64,000 nt of DNA from Lineus longissimus (taxonomy: Eukaryota; Nemertea; Pilidiophora; Heteronemertea; Lineidae), in the NCBI RefSeq assembly GCF_910592395.1, contig NC_088317.1, positions 10,232,001 through 10,296,000 of the forward strand. The letters are read 5' to 3'. Below, piece by piece: positions 24,049 to 34,880 of this stretch. The translations under genes were made by a program, and so were the position numbers. Under the pieces are notes generated by a model, which worked only from the letters and a program-made list of their open reading frames with translations, did no database searches and was not told where the DNA came from. How positions within the stretch are numbered: the stretch's first letter is position 1; each line of letters starts with the position of its first letter.

Positions 24049-25240
24049 CTCACCTGTGAACCTTTACCATCACGCAGTGTCCGTTGTCCTTGGCACGTTT
24101 TGTAACCGCACAAGCTTTTGAACTCTAACTTGGTACACATGTACCCCTAGGTGACCGATACTCAGAGACCGAATCGCAGCCTCATATGATACACGGTTTT
24201 GCCACCATGGGGCCAGAGGTCAAAAATGGAAAAATTGTGTTTTCTCCCTTACTACCGGTCCGAAAAATTTGAAAAAAATATGGTAGGTACTTCTACCAAT
24301 GGGACATCACATATCATCCGGGTTTTTGATTTGACCTACTTTTGAAGGTCACAGAGGTCAAAGTTTGTCGGCAGCAACACCGTTAGTCGGTGGTGGCGCT
24401 ATTCTTCTTAACCACTTTAGTCAGATAACTCAAACTTGGTACAAATGTACCCCTGGGTGACCCCTACTCAGATACCGAATCTTGGCGTAATACAATTCAC
24501 GGTTTGGCCAATAGGAGGCCAAACGTTGAAAGTGAAAATATGCGATCACTCGCCTAATACTGGTCCAAAAAATCAGAGAAAAAATCTGTTAGGTACTTCT
24601 TGCAATGTTAGTTACATCATATATCCTTGGCGGTTTTTTTAACCTACTTTTCATGGTCACAAGGTCAAGGTCGTCCAGGGGCACTGCCGTTAGACAATAG
24701 TGGCACGTTTTGTAACCGCTGAAGCTATTGAACTCTTACTTGGTACACATATACCCCTGGGTGATCGCTACTCAGAGGCCAAATTGCGGTCTCGCATGAT
24801 TCACGGTTTGGCCACCAGAGGGCCGAAGGTCATAAATGAAAATATAGGGTTTCTCTCTTATTACTGGTCTGAAAGTGAAAGATTTGAAGAAAAAAAATAT
24901 GGTAGGTACTTCTTGCAGTGTTACATCATCCTCCGCATTTTTTTCAACGTACTTTTTCAAGGTCACAAGGTCTAGGTCGTCTGACGGGGCACCGATGTTA
25001 GATAACAGTGGCACAGTTTGTAAATTTTGCTCAAGGCAGAGATGTCAAACTTGGTACAAATGTTCTCCTGGGCAATCCCTCTTCAGAGACCGAACCATTG
25101 CATGATGCGATTCACGTGTTGCAGTCATTGACAATTACTGGTCTGACCACAAAATGATATGTACAGCTTTACCAATGTCAGAATCACTGACCGCATAGCC
25201 TTCCCTTTGACACAGGTGAGCACATGGTCCCTGGACCATT
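24049..25240 (+). mobile_element. HINE-like tandem-unit repeat
   Basis: Starts GGCTCACCTGTGAACC, has about three ~305 bp units beginning TGGCACGTTTTGTAACCGC, and ends GGTGAGCACATGGTCCCTGGACCATTTCAT. The central core is divergent in several units (AAGGTCACAAGGTC). Confidence 0.65.
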
Positions 25241-25556
25241 TCATTTCTGCACTTTAATTTTTAATGACTATTTGTGATCCGATTTGGAGTACAATGAATA
25301 TGTGAGGAGTAACTTGAGAGTAAGTAGCTCGGTATAGAATAGTTAATTGGGATTTTAGGATGCACTGTTTACCTGTTGAAGTCGCTCAAATTTCACCAAT
25401 CCAGAGCCAAGCCGACAAACCTTCAACACTTTATTACCATTGTCTGATACGTCATAGATACCAACTCACTGTGGTACACGTAAGTACAACCAGAGATACG
25501 CCTGCACCACCTAGGGTCGGGAAAACAAACTATAGTTTGGTTCAAATGTTCAGAAA
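25241..25556 (+). repeat. Segmental duplicate of the 19680-19995 segment
   Basis: Continuation of the duplicated block (25050-25556 matches 19485-19995). The match ends at TTCAGAAATAT, exactly where the fold-back element begins. Confidence 0.7.
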
Positions 25557-26485
25557 TATTTAAAACTGCTCTCATTTTCACAATATCTCTCGGATTTTCA
25601 GCAAATCTACCTCAAATTGATTGTTACAGCATGTCCCTGCGTTTTAATCCATTCAATATTTCATTCCTACCACAAACGCTCCAGAAAATGGCCTGATGTT
25701 CCAGCATATGAAATTTTAGTACACACAATTTGCACGGTGGATAAATGCCTTGATAAGGACATTGGACAAGCTCCAGACCCTCTGTTGCAAGTAGCGTCAT
25801 CATGACCAGCTGTGTTTGACACATGCATTTAACATTAGGGCTCATATGCTGCACAATATCATCATTTTTCTGCAGCGGTTGCAGACCTGCCAACCTGTTA
25901 CGATTTTCCGTATTTAGTACGGATTTTGGCCGAAAAACGCATTTTAGTACGGCGTTACGGAATTGCTATCAAAAATACGATTTTCAAAAAAAAGTTCAAT
26001 TTTTTTTGTTTCGTCGATTTCGTTTTGTTGATTTCTGTGCACCGCCAAGTCTCGCGCAAATCTTATTAACTTTTTCAAATACATTGGCATTATGATACTG
26101 CCAGCGTTTCTCCTGCGTTGCGCACGACTCACTCTCAGATTACAATATGGCGGATTTCGATTTTGACGGCTTGAATTTGATATTCGCACGTAGATTGGAC
26201 TTTATTAGTGCTTCTCAAGGAACAAAAAACCTACTGAAAGTTTGTGATAATGAGTCATTTATGTGTTACTGAAAGACCCCCCCAAAATACTGAAAAAGTG
26301 ACAAATTCAGGGGGAAAATACTGAAAGGGGTATTTAGGGGTTGGCAGCTCTGCGGTTGTGGTCGGAATGAACTTTTGAATTGATTAAAACGCAGGGACAT
26401 GCTGTTATGCTCAATTTGAGGTAGGTTTGATGAAAATCCGAGAGCAATTGTGAAAATGAGAGCGATTTTCAAGATTTCCCAACAT
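25557..26485. mobile_element. Fold-back element with ~125 bp arms
   Basis: CTCTCATTTTCACAAT through ATGTCCCTGCGTTTTAAT (25566-25680) pairs with the reverse complement of 26360-26485 at roughly 85-90 percent. Nested between the arms is a smaller element (25882-26352). No protein is recognised in the loop. Confidence 0.65.
25882..26352. mobile_element. Nested MITE, CAGACCTGCCAACC ends, CGGTTG duplication
   Basis: The left end CAGACCTGCCAACC and right end GGTTGGCAGCTCTG are inverted repeats. CGGTTG occurs directly at both borders (25876-25881 and 26353-26358). CAG..CTG ends point towards hAT, but hAT normally duplicates 8 bp. The inside has palindromic TTTCCGTATTTAGTACGG and AGTACGGCGTTACGGAA sequences. 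Confidence 0.55.
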
Positions 26486-26645
26486 CTTTGACATAATGAC
26501 AAGGCTATTTAACTTTACAATCTGACGCCATACAAATAGTATTCCCTCGAGCCATTGTCTGGCATCTTTATTAAGGACTCTTTCAGCCCTTATATAGGAA
26601 AAACTTAAGTTATAGTGACTAAGTGAGGCCCCTTCGGGCTTTATG

Positions 26646-26850
26646 TCGGGGGGGGGGGGGGGGGGGTTCCCCCCGTATCCAGTAAATTAGACAAGTCAAA
26701 AGTAAATTAGACAACGGTAATCTAGACAATGGTCATTTTATTTTTAGACAATGGTAAATTAGACAGTGGTAATCTAGACAATGCCAATGGTCATTTTAGA
26801 CAATGGTAATCTAGACATAAAGGATAGGTAAATTAGACAAACTTCATTTT
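26646..26850. repeat. Poly-G tract and AGACAA-type short tandem repeat
   Basis: A run of about 22 G (26645-26667) is followed by CCCCC, then about ten variants of GGTAAATTAGACAAT and GGTAATCTAGACAATGG spaced 15-30 bp apart up to 26850. Confidence 0.65.
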
Positions 26851-27499
26851 AAATAAGTTAATAGGGGTTGTTCATTATTATGAATTGAACTTTTGATTGA
26901 GTTAATTCCTGGGTTATTGTCGTGTAATCAGTGTTTGACATCAGACTTGAGCAGCACACCATGGGAATGCCTCAGGGGATAGAAATGAATAATCAACAAC
27001 AGAATTTGTCATGAAGGTGTTAATTTTTAAATTTAATTACAACTGGTAAGAGGGGTTGTTTCTCTCAGTTGAAAGTGTATAAAGCAACTAAAATTAACTT
27101 GAAATGGGAGAATAAATAGCATTAGTACAACTACAATAGTAGGCACCTGAACAATTTACACTGATATTTGTTTTGCAATTTGGTTTTATTTCGGTATATT
27201 TTGCACTGTTGACTCTTGAAATGCCCCCATTATATGCTAATGAGAACTCCTGTTGACTTTTGCCCTTTAGAAGGAAGCAACATTGCAATTTCTCGATAAT
27301 CGCTCCAAAATTCCCAAATTAAAGCCCGCCATACTCTGTATCAATCTCGACTGTTGGATTTCCAATATGATGGCCTGTTATATTATTATGATGGCCGGCT
27401 ATATTTGTCATTGGATAAGACGGAAAATTAGGGATATTGATGAGTATATAGATACATCATCACATGAAGTTTGGTTGCAATTAGATCATTAGTTTCGGA
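26851..27499. other. No recognised gene or element
   Basis: AT-rich sequence in MED4 intron 1. Nothing beyond short frames is visible. Confidence 0.45.
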
Positions 27500-27714
27500 G
27501 TAGGTTGTAGGGAGTACAAAGATATACAATCACATGAAAGTTGGTTGCAGTCTGACTTTGTTTAATTTTCAAGATGGCCTTCTGGCGGCCATATTTGAAG
27601 TCTGAGTGGGACAAATTTTTTGGGTAGAATAGAGGGTCCCTAGATACATGTCCTCACAAGTTAACCTTCTAGCTCAAATTGATATGAAACGTGCGACCTA
27701 TCGGTGATTTAGTG
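27500..27714 (-). repeat. Left flank of DIRS insertion: reverse tandem-unit repeat
   Basis: The last bases (GACCTATCGGTGATTTAGTG) line up with the reverse complement of 52890-52915 (CACTATCGGTGAAATTTTAGAG). The continuation of that repeat, TTTGACCTCTGTGACC, lies on the far side of the DIRS element at 34535. The DIRS element therefore split one repeat copy. Confidence 0.5.
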
Positions 27715-27728
27715 AATTTTATGTCGTT

Positions 27729-27898
27729 CATGCTCTACCCAGGTCAGACTTTTGCATGTGTACTCTTATCGGACACACCCGAGGAAAAATTAATCTATTT
27801 ATAATAGAAAAATGATTAGCTAGTTCATGTAGCTACACCTAGGCGGCGCCCCAATACAGCCTCTGCCTCGTGAAAGCCGCCATTACTCAGTACTTTTT
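27729..27898 (+). repeat. DIRS left inverted terminal repeat
   Basis: Pairs with 34335-34493 at about 95 percent. The left copy reads CTAGTTCATGTAGCTACACC where the right copy (reverse complement) reads CTAGCTCACGTAGCTACACC. Confidence 0.85.
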
Positions 27899-28249
27899 CC
27901 TCGGCGCTTTGTTAAACAACTCGCCGAGTTTCTTCCTGAAATTCTACTAAATTAGAGCCGTTCAGGTTAAAGAAGGACCTCCCGAGGACTTCTCTTACTT
28001 GAAGATAATATCTGGACGCGGGTGAGATCTTTCCTTTTTCTTTTTCTCACAGTTTTTTGCCTTTGTTAGTGGTTTTTATTCACTCAAAATTTATATCAAG
28101 TTCCAGTATCTTCCTCTGGCTTCTGGTCACGTGACCCAAAGAGAAAAAATAACTTCACTGCTGCGTAGCTATATATATAATTACTTTATCAGAATAGAAT
28201 ATATTAGGATGGTTCTATTCCAATCCTTCTTATCTTCTTTGTTCTTTTC

Positions 28250-31058
28250 TCTGGGGTTTCTGCCGTGCCTCCTGGCCCTCCTTCCCTTCCGGATTGGTGA
28301 TGGCCGGGTGTCCGGTGTGTCGGGGATTCATAGTCCCCACCCGTTCCTTCCCCGGGTCAGGGTACTGACAAGTCGGTCCCTGTTGGGTCGGGCAGTTCCG
28401 CCCCCGGGGTGACTTCTTCTTCTCCCGGTACTTCCGGGAAGAAGTTGAAGAAGTGTGTGCGGAGAGGGCCTAGAAAGCCTGGTCGGGGGAAGACTTCGTC
28501 CCCCCTCCCTTTCCTCCGCCGGGACCCCCGCTCTTCAGCAGCGAGGTCCCAGGGGCTCTGGAGAGGTTTTGCCCTCACCCGACCCCGTCCCCCAGGCTGG
28601 GCACCCCTCCTTCGGGGGTGTGCCTCCTGGGGAGGTCTCGTCGTGGAGCATCAGTGCCCCTGTCTTAGGGATGCTCCGCGAGACTTCATCCGCCCCCCCC
28701 CCCCTTCTTCAGCAGGCAGGACTCCCGTGGGGACTCGGGACGTTTTACGTCCCGATACCTTGGGCGGCGCGGATCAGGTGGAGTTTGACCAGTTCCTCCA
28801 GCTCTCTAATGTTGAGACCCCTGGATCCACTCCCGGCCTTTTCAGGTCGGTGAGCAGCGCCTCCCTGGGTATTGAGCCGTCTGTCCTTACCGATGTGCTC
28901 CCCCGTTCCCCTCGGGGGCTTTCGATGAGGTTGCGACCGCTCACATCCTTAGGTGTAACTGGCACTGCCAGTCCCCTCTTGTCATCTGCGGTTGCCCGGG
29001 GGTCCGCCATCCCTTTGCCATTGGACGTGCAGCACGCCCGACTCCTCGTCCCTCCCTAGGGACGACGGTTTCTCCTTTGCCGTCCCCTGGTGGTGCAGGG
29101 CCGCGGTTCACATACCTGCCGCCTTTTTCCTTGCCGGGAGGTGTCCTGCCTGGTTTAGGCAGGGGCTTGGTGAGGGCGCATTTTGTGCGGGCGAGGGATC
29201 CACGTGTCCCCCCCGCCTTGGGTGTGGTTAGGCGGTCCGTTTCGCCGGTACGCCCCCACCCTGTCTTGTCTGTTCATACTGGGGTTGAGGACGTGTCGGT
29301 TTCACAGACTCGCCCCCTCCCCCCTTTCCCATGCCTGCCCCATGGGAGACCCTTTGGGACCCTCGTCCATCTTCATCTGCTGGCCTTACGGCTGATCAGA
29401 GGCAGTTGATTCAGCGCCTCACGGATCACCTGGAGAGTAAAAATCTCCAGGATTAGGCAGTGACGCGCCAGGGCGAGCGGCCGGTGGCTTTTGATCTAGG
29501 TCATAAGCCTATGGAATGCGAATTATCCGACTCACATTCCCCTTCCGGCCCGGCCTCGCAGGCCAATTTCCCCTCGGGGAATGAGGACCCCACCATGGTG
29601 GCGGGCACGCGTGATCTTCGCGCTCTTGTTCCGCAGTATGTGCCGCTAGAGTCTTGTCCTCCCCGACGGTTAAAGTGATACTATGATGTGATTTATAACT
29701 TTGCAGAAATACGTCCGTCTGTTTATAATTGTAGATCACAAATGTATAGCTCAAATTTTCCATTTTTGATTAGATTTATTATAAAATCGCTGTTTTAATC
29801 GCGTCAGACTGGCCAACTGCCGAAGACGTTTTGAAAACCTGCACTAAGTCACGTGACCTCATGACGTCACAACATGAACAAGTCAGACCGTGGAATATTT
29901 TCCTATTCGTCGTAGCGCGATTTCAACGGCATCGAAGCGAGCCGTCCGGGCGGGATTAAAACCATCAATTTCTAGAAAATGTGCAAAACCTTGCCGATTT
30001 ATGAGAAAGTGACATAGTCATTTGTCAAAAACAGCTAAAACATTATATGGTGAAATTTGACACGAGTTACCCTTAAACCCCGCGCTCGGTTGGGTCCCCT
30101 TCGATCTCTTCGGGGATTCCTCCGAGCAGGAACCGGACGCGGTCCCGGACAGGGCATTCCAAGAATTGCCCCCGTCCCCGGCCCTGATTCGAGCCTCCAC
30201 TTGGTTGGACTCAGCTCTCAGGGACACAGCTCCATCCTGCTGGGGTCACCAGCGCGCCTTGGTCTCGACTTTACCATCAACCTGGCCCTGCGCCTGGAAA
30301 GCGCTTCACCACTTCTTCCCCCCGAGCCTTGCGTATCGTCCTGATTACTATCTGGTCTCTCCGTCGGGATCTGATCCGGTGTCTTTGTCTCCTCTAAGGA
30401 TGACATTCAGCTCACCGGGTTGGTACCCCCCAAAGTCCTCGCGTCTCCGTCCGTCAGGGACGCGAAGAATGATGAGGCCCTGGCCAAGGAGGCTCAGGCG
30501 GTGTTGTCATACGCCGATCTGTCCCTCTGTGCCCTGTCTAGGTCGTTGGCAGCCGACGCATCAGAGGATCAGCACATTCTTGCCCTGTCCCTCCAACCGT
30601 CTCTGCAGCACTCAAGTGATCTGGCCGCGAAGCAGGCTGCTAACACGGTGCTTAAGCACCGGGACCTGCTTATTGAGGGGTTAAGCACGGTCCGTGCCTG
30701 GTTTTTGCAGGGGGCGTTAAGGACCGCCTCTTTGGGCGGCCCATTCCTATTTCACGACACAATCCCGGACACCTTCGGCTCCTAAGGCCGCCCCCGCCCG
30801 TGGTCCTCTTCTTGGTCCGCGGGCAGGTTTCGTCAGGCGGAGAATCGACGCCCCCGAGGCTCCTTGGCCCCTCGTTGGTCCTCGTCCTCGCGGGGCTCCT
30901 CTTCCTTTCGTGCCCCAGGGCAGGCAGAAACTGAGGCTCCCTCCCGCTGCTCCAAAAAGCGCCACCGCTCCTCAGGTAGGGGCGGGGGCGGCCGGCAGCC
31001 CAAGCAACCCTTCCAAGGTAAGCGGGGTCGCGAAGGGCAAAGACAAGTGACTTTTTAG
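28250..31058 (+). pseudogene. DIRS gag-like region
   Basis: GC-rich sequence with long but overlapping frames (28409-29059, 29077-29409, 30420-30785). The best-preserved part is 30420-30785, with AKEAQAVLSYADLSLCALS and KQAANTVLKHRDLLIEGL ending in FLFHDTIPDTFGS and a stop. A Ser/Arg/Gly-rich basic tail follows in another frame to 31056 (SSRGSSSFRAPGQ, RHRSSGRGGGG). This resembles the C-terminal half of DIRS gag. A 399 bp AT-rich insertion (29674-30072) interrupts it. At least three frame changes are needed, so I infer a dead gene. Confidence 0.6.
29674..30072. mobile_element. TTAA-flanked AT-rich insertion in DIRS gag
   Basis: TTAA at 29670-29673 and 30073-30076 bracket 399 bp of AT-rich DNA inside a GC-rich coding region. 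The ends (AGTGATACTATGATG and, reversed, GGGTAACTCGTGTC) are only weakly similar. It is probably a TTAA-targeting MITE (piggyBac or Kolobok type). Confidence 0.5.
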
Positions 31059-31600
31059 TCCGTCCTCCTGCGCCTACAGGTGGCGCCCCCACGGATGTCT
31101 GGGCAAGCAGGCAAAGTTCCTGCCTTAGATACCCAGGCGAGCAGGGTCGCTCTTGAATTTAGACAAGTCCGAGCTGAATCCATCTCAGGACTATGTCCTT
31201 GTGGGTGTGCGCTTTCGCACACAAGAGGGCCTCATGTCCCCCCGCCGGACCGGATCCTCAAGATCCGATCCCTGGTCGGGGTATTTCGCCGTCAAGACAG
31301 CGTCTCAGCTCGCGAAGGGCAAAGACAAGTGACTTTTTAGTCCGTCCTCCTGCGCCTACAGGTGGCGCCCCCACGGATGTCTGGGCAAGCAGGCAAAGTT
31401 CCTGCTTTAGATACTCAGGCGAGCAGGGTCGCTCTTGAATTTAGACAAGTCCGAGCTGAATCCATCTCAGGACTATGTCTTCGTGGGTGTGCGCTTTCGC
31501 ACACAAGAGGGCCTCATGTCCCCCCCCCCCCCCCTGACCGGATCCTCAAGATCCGATCCCTGGTCGAGGTATTTCGCCGTCAAGACAGCGTCTCAGCTCG
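31029..31600 (+). repeat. 282 bp tandem duplication within DIRS pol
   Basis: CGCGAAGGGCAAAGACAAGT starts at 31029 and again at 31311, and the two units are almost identical to AGACAGCGTCTCAGCTCG. They differ by a longer C-run in the second unit (about 31519-31533) and a few substitutions. The duplication lies where the RT catalytic core should be. Confidence 0.85.
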
Positions 31601-32600
31601 ACAGTTTCTGTCCCTGCTGGGCCTGCTCAATTCGGCGGCAGACCAGGTCCGTCTTAGTCGCCTGTACATGCGCCCCCTCCAGCTTCTCCTCTCGAGTTAG
31701 CGTCCCTTTTCAGCAACCCTGTTGATCGTCTCTTGATCGTCAAATTTCAATCCCAAATTCTCTCCTGGAGGAGGACTGGAGGTTCTGGGGGTCCAAGACG
31801 GAGCTCCTCCGCGGAGTGCAGCTCAGTCCTTTGTCCCCTCAGAAGTCCCTGTTCACGGACGCCTCCCTCTATGGCTGGGGCGCCCATCTGAACGAAGGGG
31901 ACCTGACCACCAGGGGCACGTGGTCAGCGAAGGATTCGTGCCTCTCGATCAATATTCTCGAGATGCAGGCTGTCATCCTGGCGGTGAGGGCCTTCACGTC
32001 TCGGTTAGGGGTTCACAGGGTTTCTCTCTTCTCTGACAATTCGACAGTGGTCGCTTTTATCCGGAAACAAGGGGGACGAGGTCCGACACTTTGTGTCGCC
32101 TCACTTGGGAGCTCCTGCAGCTTTGTTGCCGCTTGGACATTCAGCTCCTCCCCCGTCACATCCCAGGCAAGAGAAACATCCTTGCCCTTTCCAGGGCGGA
32201 CCATCTGGTCTAGACGGAATGGACCCTTCACCATGAAGGGGTCTCCTGCCTGGCGGGCATGTGGGACGCCCCAGTTGTGGACTTGTTCGCGACTCAGCTA
32301 GACAAGAGATTTGCCCTGTATTATTCGCCTCTTCCAGATGAGGAGGCCTTGGGAGTGGACAGCCTGTCGGCCTCCTGGGACGGCCTGAATGCTTTTGCAT
32401 TCCCGCTAACCCCTCTATTGCTTCCGGTACTAAACAAAGTGGCCAGCTCTTGGGTCAGAGTTTGTCTGATAGCCCCGTGCTGGCCGAACCAGGCTTGGTT
32501 CCCGGTCCTGCTGGAGCTCCTGACGGACCACCCCCGCCAACTACCGGGCTGGGACGCCTGTTGTATCACCCGATCGGCCGGGTCTATCATCAAGACCCTT
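31435..32600 (+). pseudogene. DIRS pol: RT tail, RNase H and methyltransferase-like block
   Basis: The RT remnant is NLDKSELNPSQDYVFVGVRF (31435 onward) with SLLGLLNSAADQVRLSRLYM in a shifted frame. The upstream YxDD core is missing. RNase H is in the frame from 31816, with FTDASLYGWG (Asp15), INILEMQAV (Glu49) and LFSDNSTVV (Asp74); all three catalytic acids are present. Near 32080 the frame shifts. A block with DAPVVDLFATQLDKRF and LPDEEALGVDSLSASWDGL (32259-32560) then matches the methyltransferase-like domain I recall between RNase H and recombinase in DIRS1-like elements. The reading frame closes at 32678 by frameshift. Confidence 0.7.
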
Positions 32601-33683
32601 CTTTCTACAGGCTTCACACCTGGAGACTATCGGGTGTTTCCTCCAAGAGAAAGGCTTTTCGGAAGACATTATCCGTAAAGTCGGTCAGCCTCAGAGACAG
32701 TCTACCCTTGCTTCATACGACAGCAAGTGGGATGTCTTCGAGACTGGTGTAGGGAGCATGGCGTTGGTCCGGTCGCTCCCTCTCTTCCCAACTTCCTCGA
32801 CTTCTTGAATTTCTTATTCTCAGTCCGGAAGTTTTCGGTTCAGGGGGTAAAGGGCTATCGCTCTGCCATTTCGGTCACTTTAAAGTTGACCGATTGCTGG
32901 CATCCGTCTTTGGATGACGCTGTCTCATCTTTGCTTTGCAATATGTCTTTGGAGCGTCCTCCTTCCATTCAGCATACCCCAAAATGGGATCTCTCGGTGG
33001 TGCTTAGGGCTCTCATGAAGTTTCCATTTGAGCCTATGCACCAGGCAGATTTTAAACATCTGACTTTAAAGACCACTTTTCTCGTGGCTTTGGCCACGGC
33101 GCAGAGACGGTCCGAGCTCCATGCCTTAGCCTTTGACAGATTGGCTTTTAATGAGAGGTGCGCGGTCCTAGAATTTGTCCCAGGTTTTCTTGCTAAGAAC
33201 CTGGCGCCGCACACCTTCAGGCGCATGGTTTTCATCCCTTCCTTGTCTGCTACGGTCTCTAGGGATCTCCCGGACAGAACTCTCTACCCGATTCGGGCAT
33301 TGAAGTTCTATGTTGATAAGACCAAAGATCCTGCCGTTTGCCTCAGCAGAAAGCGCCTCTTTGTGTCTTATTGAGAGGGGTTTACTAGTCAGATAGCCGC
33401 TGCTACGTTCGCTAGATGGTTAGTGGCCACCATCCGGCTGGCCTATTCTATAACTCTCGTTTCTCCAGAGCTTCGCCGCTTAGGCGCCATAATGGCCCAA
33501 GAGATTCGTGCCATCTCTACTTCTTGGGCCGAGTATAAGGGAGTGGCGCTAAGCGAGGTTTTAGATGCGGCTACGTGGAGTTCCCACTCCACCTTCTCCC
33601 AGTATTATATGCGGGATTGTTCCGCGTTAATAGACGGTATGCTGTCTCTCGGTCCAATTGTCGCAGCTCAGCACGTGGTCTAG
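32600..33683 (+). pseudogene. DIRS tyrosine recombinase (nonsense mutated)
   Basis: The main frame is 32727-33374. It has the N-terminal SAM-like region (PNFLDFLNFLFSVRKFSVQG) and the first catalytic Arg in TAQRRSELHAL (Arg127/128). An in-frame TGA at 33372-33374 follows RLFVSY. The same frame then resumes through AATFARWLVATIRLAYSITL to AQEIRAISTSWAEYKGVAL and SHSTFSQYYMRD. These hold the second Arg and candidate nucleophile Tyr, ending at 33683. The usual His of the H-x-x-R box is Gln here (AQEIR). With the stop codon and substitution the enzyme should be inactive. Confidence 0.75.
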
Positions 33684-34182
33684 GTGTTTCCCTGCCTAGT
33701 CCACTCCTCGAATCTCTCCCTCTCCCGGTGTCTTCCTCCCCCCCCTGAGTCTCAGAGGAGCGGGGGGGGGGGGGGTCATAGATATTTGTCCGGGCTGTCA
33801 TGCCCGCACATTCGCCCCGTCTGGGTATTTTGGGTTAATCCCCCTAAGATTCTTGGGGAGTTATTCCGTTGGTCCCCTTTTTTGGGTTCCCCCTATTTCT
33901 AAATCGCAGCATTTCTTGTAATTCCACAGCGTACGAAATGTGCTGAGCGTTTACCATGTGAAGTAGTTTCCCCTTTTTCTAGGAGGGGTGGGGTTCCCAG
34001 TTTGGCTCGCCCTTGTTTTTTCTCAAAGGGTCTTTTGGCCGTTAGCCCGGGTTGCCCCCATGCTTATTTTTCTGGATTCCCTTGGTCTCACCTGTTGGGT
34101 TCTGCTATGCGGCTCTGGAGACAGTTCACTTGACTACATTGTAAGTCAGCTTTTACCCACCTTCCAGGGTTGTTGGTATTCA

Positions 34183-34278
34183 ATGCAAAAGTTTGACCTG
34201 GGTAGAGTATGAACGACATAAAATTTCCATTTCCTTAGGAAATGTCATTTTATTAGTTCATACCTACCCAGGTCAGAC
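34183..34278. repeat. DIRS internal complementary region
   Basis: 34183-34222 (ATGCAAAAGTTTGACCTGGG to GACATAAAATT) is complementary to the left edge of the element. 34231-34278 (AGGAAATGTCATTTTATTAG to CCCAGGTCAGAC) is complementary to the right edge. The region therefore templates the joined ends of a circle. Confidence 0.8.
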
Positions 34279-34334
34279 TACCAGCCCTGCCTTTCCCCAC
34301 AGCTACGGGACTTACTCTGGCGCTCGAGTAATAA

Positions 34335-34493
34335 GTACTGAGTAATGGCGGCTTTCACGAGGCAGAGACTGTATTGGGGCACTGCCTAGGTGTAGCTACG
34401 TGAGCTAGCTAATCATTTTTCTATTATAAATAGATTAATTTTTCCTCGGGTGTGTCCGATAAGAGTACACATGCAAAAGTATGACCTGGGTAG
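34335..34493 (-). repeat. DIRS right inverted terminal repeat
   Basis: Reverse complement of 27729-27898. It extends outward to CATTTCCAAAGGAAATGG, where the element ends near 34531. Confidence 0.85.
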
Positions 34494-34531
34494 GTATGAA
34501 CTAATAAAATGACATTTCCAAAGGAAATGGA

Positions 34532-34880
34532 AACTTTGACCTCTGTGACCTTGAAAAATAGGTTAAATCAAAAACCCGGGTGATATGTAATTTATAACCT
34601 GATTAGATAAACCCACCATAAAAATTTCATCGCTCTACGTTCAACCATTAGCTTCAAAAAGGCAAAAAACAATTTCCGAGATGGCCACCTGGTGGTGAGA
34701 AAGTTGGTCATATCACGAAAATGAAAAATATGTCTGGGCATATTGCCCAAAGCTACAATCATCCCAGGTTTTAGCCCTCTAGCCCTAGCGATGACAAAAC
34801 ATGCTCTGCTAACGGACAACATATTTCCATGGTCTGAGCTTGTTTTATGGTGCAAATCACTGCTAATTTGCAAACTATCT
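34532..34880 (-). repeat. Right flank of DIRS: reverse tandem-unit repeat
   Basis: Reads TTTGACCTCTGTGACCTTG and AAACCCGGGTGATAT, the reverse complement of the ~300 bp unit core. Confidence 0.6.

Larger units (their letters stand above)
27715..34531 (+). mobile_element. DIRS-type tyrosine-recombinase retroelement (defective)
   Basis: A 6.8 kb element with inverted terminal repeats of about 170 bp (27729-27898 and 34335-34493, sharing TCTTATCGGACACACCCGAGG). The internal complementary region at 34183-34278 joins sequence complementary to the left outer edge with sequence complementary to the right outer edge. That is the diagnostic DIRS arrangement for circular replication. Order: Pro/Arg-rich gag region, RT C-terminal fragment, RNase H, methyltransferase-like block, tyrosine recombinase. 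No target duplication is seen, as expected for tyrosine-recombinase integration. The coding part is clearly GC-rich against AT-rich surroundings. Several frameshifts, an internal deletion and a nonsense codon make it non-autonomous. Confidence 0.85.

Noticed and set aside
28409-29059. 216-codon Pro/Arg-rich frame as a separate host gene
   Set aside because: It lies between DIRS terminal repeats in GC-rich sequence with several overlapping frames; best explained as decayed gag.
27715-34531. Gypsy-type LTR element
   Set aside because: Terminal repeats are inverted, an internal complementary region is present, and the integrase is a tyrosine recombinase.
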